Of a stretch of DNA of 64,000 bases, positions 61,376 to 64,000 are shown one piece after another. Made by a program: the position numbers and the translations under genes. This stretch comes from Rachycentron canadum (Eukaryota > Chordata > Actinopteri > Carangiformes > Rachycentridae), in NCBI GenBank assembly GCA_038496675.1, contig CM076662.1:22405027-22469026 (forward strand), read 5' to 3'. The notes below the pieces were generated by a model. That model searched no databases. It worked only from the letters and a program-made list of their open reading frames with translations, and was not told the DNA's origin. Every line of letters begins with the position of its first letter. Within the stretch, counting starts at the first letter, position 1.

Positions 61376-62164
61376 TATGTCCACTTTCAGTCTATGGTGA
61401 AAACAGAAGCAGTGATGGAGGCGATGAACTGACACACGTTTCTCACTGAGGCAAATAAATAAACGGCCACATATTTTTAAAAATGCCTTTGAGTTTCAAA
61501 ATAAAAGTGTTGCTTATGTAGCATTCAAGACAAAATCCTTATGCCAAGTGAACACAAGGTACCGTTGTGGATCACAGGTATCTGAGTACTTCCTGTTTAC
61601 TCAGGCGGACGGTGTGACCCACTGAGTGGTTTGATTTCCTGTCGAGACGATAGGTCTTTGTCTGAGTTCCAGCTGGTAAATAATTGAAGCCAGTACAGGC
61701 GTTGTGTTATATCTGCATGATGCGGCCGACTCTTAAGCAGCACAGGCCAAATGTTTTATTCATCCGCCTTATCCAACTTTCATTACACAAGGTTAAGAGA
61801 CACAAAGGGAAGCTCATCTGAAAATGGCTTTGGTGGCTGAGGAGGATCACGAGAATCAGACTTTTCATTCACAGAGGAAGGTTTGCTTTGCTCACGTTTT
61901 GAAAACAAAAATGATCTCTGTCACACACCTGAAACATACAGGACTGAAGCTCATCTACTTTTACTTCCTGATTGAGAGGATTTGGATCAGGCCTTAGCCC
62001 CGCCCACCACCTGCTTGCTCCAGGGCGACAGGTGAACGAGCAGAGAGGATGAAGATGGTGGAAGCAGGAAACATCAGAAAGACTCAGTCAGACTCAGATC
62101 AGGAGTCTAAGACTAGAATCAGAGACTAGCAGACTTATCAGAATGGTTTGGTAAAAATAAATGG

Positions 62165-62367
62165 TAAAAAGAAGTCAGATTGTATTGAAGTCTATGGGAA
62201 AATGTCCCTACTTCTCCTTGATTTATTAGCTCAGTAAACGTTTTCCTAATGAGTTTATGGTCTCAGTCTCTAGTTTCAAGTCTTCAATACAACATGATGT
62301 TCATTTTTTAAATGATGGTCCATTTAGAGGAAAATAGACCAGAAAGCAGGGGATGGATTAGGGGGCT
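62165..62367 (+). mobile_element. Repeat family A copy (head half)
   Basis: 'agaagtcagattgtattgaa' to 'ggggatggattagggggc', almost identical to 50.54-50.73 kb, then ends abruptly. Confidence 0.88.
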
Positions 62368-64000
62368 AATACTCATCAAACATCATGTGGACAGTTGGTC
62401 ATTGGAGGAGTTTTGTATTAGCACTGTTAGATTCCATCAGTAAACATTTTGAATCGTCATCAGACTTAAACCATCAACCTTCTGTGCAGCTCCAGTTGGA
62501 TGAGAGGTGACATTATCGTGGTGTCTGTTAACCTTCATGAGATGAACACGTGAGGCCTGTGGAGATGCTCGCTGACTTAGAGCCGCCATGAATCAAGCAG
62601 CTCGCGTCACCGGTCACATGAAAAATGGCTCCAGCTGTCGTCTCCCGGAGGATGAAGCTGCTGCTGCTGAACTGACACTCACAGTTCACCAGATACAACG
62701 ATTCAGCATAAACACCAGAACAAACATATCAATCTCACACATCGGTGTAAATCACCATGTGACCTCTCAGGTGCCCAACGCACCGTCACGGTCTGGTGGA
62801 CTGTTTCATCCAGATGGTCCTGAGGTTTTGGAGCTGAGAAATGAAGCTTTAAACCTGCTAACGTCACTATGACGCATCCAGGAAAAAGACGGCGCCAAGC
62901 TGTGGTCCTCCAATCTTTGATATCAAACTTGAATTTCTGTCGATGTGATGTGAATATGTGCAGTAATGCAAATGCAGGCAGCTCTGGGGCAGCTGAAGCA
63001 TTGATTATTGATTTTCCAAATGGCTTTACTTCCTCTTTCCCTGAGATGGAGAGGTGCAGAGGACTCAGCTACGAGGGGTCACGTGAAAAGGTCGCCCAGC
63101 AAGCAGCTTTTACAACGTATCTGAAGCATGTATGGTTCTGACTGACTTCAGATGATTGATTGTTAGAACTTTTAAAAAAAGGCATGTTTGTGACTGAAGG
63201 AAACCTCTGCAGTGCTCGGGTGTTTTTTTCCTTCAGAAATGAAACACGTGCACCAACATGGAGGGTGGAGAAAAGTTTGATGAGGTGGTTTTCAGCCTGT
63301 GGAGAAAGTCTGTGGGGTCAGAACAGAGAGGGACCCAGGAAAAGATCAGTCCTCATGTACAGAGGGAAGCTCCTCAGGGTCTGAGCTGGACTGTGACATA
63401 AAAGATAAAACATCTTGTCATAACAACCTCCCTTTACCACATTAAATCAAGTGCAGGATCAATAATGCCAATTGCTTTTCACATGTTATTAGCTGTGTCA
63501 ACATTTATTTGGCAAATTAGCCAAACTACAGAACGAGCTCATTGGCTGTTACACCCAGATAGAGACAGTTTTCAAGGCATGAAATCTTAGAGCACTTTGT
63601 GTCTTTTTGTGCTCAGTCAGTTTGTCAATAAAAAACCGTTCAGCATGAGCCGCCTGCACCCGTCACAACCCAGCCACATACGACGTAGACACACAGCAGC
63701 TGAGAACTGACAGCGAACACCAGCAGGTTGTAATGAGAGCTCTGAATCAATCACATTAACATTTTAGAGCCTGGAGATGAAACCTGAGATAATAATTGTC
63801 TTCTAATTATCATAAGAAGACAGTAAATAGTTCAAACCACTGCTGGATGCAATGCACTCTTCAAACATACATTCACTCAGACCTTGACCTCTGACCTCTG
63901 AATGGCATTAGCAGGACGGCTGCTCTGTGACTCCTGTTGATGTGGCCCTGTCCCAGGGGCTGATGGGATGTTCTTGGGCCCCCATGGCCTGGTGTCAGTT
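62368..64000. other. Upstream of KCNQ3, no gene recognised
   Basis: Three short consecutive plus-strand frames (62588-62872, 62869-63141, 63160-63384) have no recognisable domain and no convincing splice arrangement. No RNA gene was seen to the window end. Confidence 0.4.

Noticed and set aside
62588..63384. Three consecutive plus-strand frames that might be exons
   Set aside because: No recognised domain, frames abut without clear splice sites, and composition is like flanking DNA.
1..64000. CRISPR array, phage or bacterial operon
   Set aside because: The repeats are tandem or dispersed without unique equal-length spacers, and the coding features are clearly vertebrate.

Overview
The window looks like teleost fish nuclear DNA. 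Coding density is very low, and microsatellites, minisatellites and dispersed repeats of the kind common in fish genomes are abundant. One gene is a single-exon RING/B-box/coiled-coil/PRY-SPRY TRIM gene of the type greatly expanded in fish. The other is a vertebrate KCNQ3-type channel exon.

Two coding features are well supported. At 57403-57713 on the minus strand lies the first coding exon of a KCNQ3-like M-current potassium channel subunit. It has a strong Kozak start and a perfect GTGAGT donor, and it sits in a CpG-rich promoter block (about 57.4-58.8 kb). No other KCNQ3 exon was recognised, so about 57.4 kb of the window is probably the distal part of KCNQ3 intron 1. At 44601-46277 on the plus strand, antisense to KCNQ3 and apparently nested in that intron, lies an intact 558-residue TRIM E3 ubiquitin ligase gene with a poly(A) signal about 460 bp after its stop.

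The remainder is non-coding. One dispersed repeat family (A) is present in about ten copies on both strands. A second family (B) is found at 11.4, 34.5, 38.5, 48.7 and 53 kb, and one locus is an A/B composite. There are two separate arrays of one 30-bp minisatellite (12.5 and 17.1 kb), a 16/17-bp GC-rich minisatellite (15.7-16.2 kb), and 29-bp and 18-bp arrays within 1.3 kb of KCNQ3 exon 1. Long simple repeats (GA, GAAA, CTGT, GT, CA) and several hAT-end-like or SINE-like fragments complete the picture. Non-repeat signals worth checking are a pair of RFX X-box palindromes at 29.9 kb, an exon-like minus-strand block at 31.4-31.6 kb, an IRF/ISRE-like site just before the TRIM start, and two short upstream ORFs at the KCNQ3 start. 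Sequence from 58.8 to 64 kb lies upstream of KCNQ3 and shows repeats but no gene.

The TRIM and KCNQ3 genes have no obvious functional link. Their arrangement looks like insertion of a lineage-specific single-exon gene into a long neuronal-gene intron.
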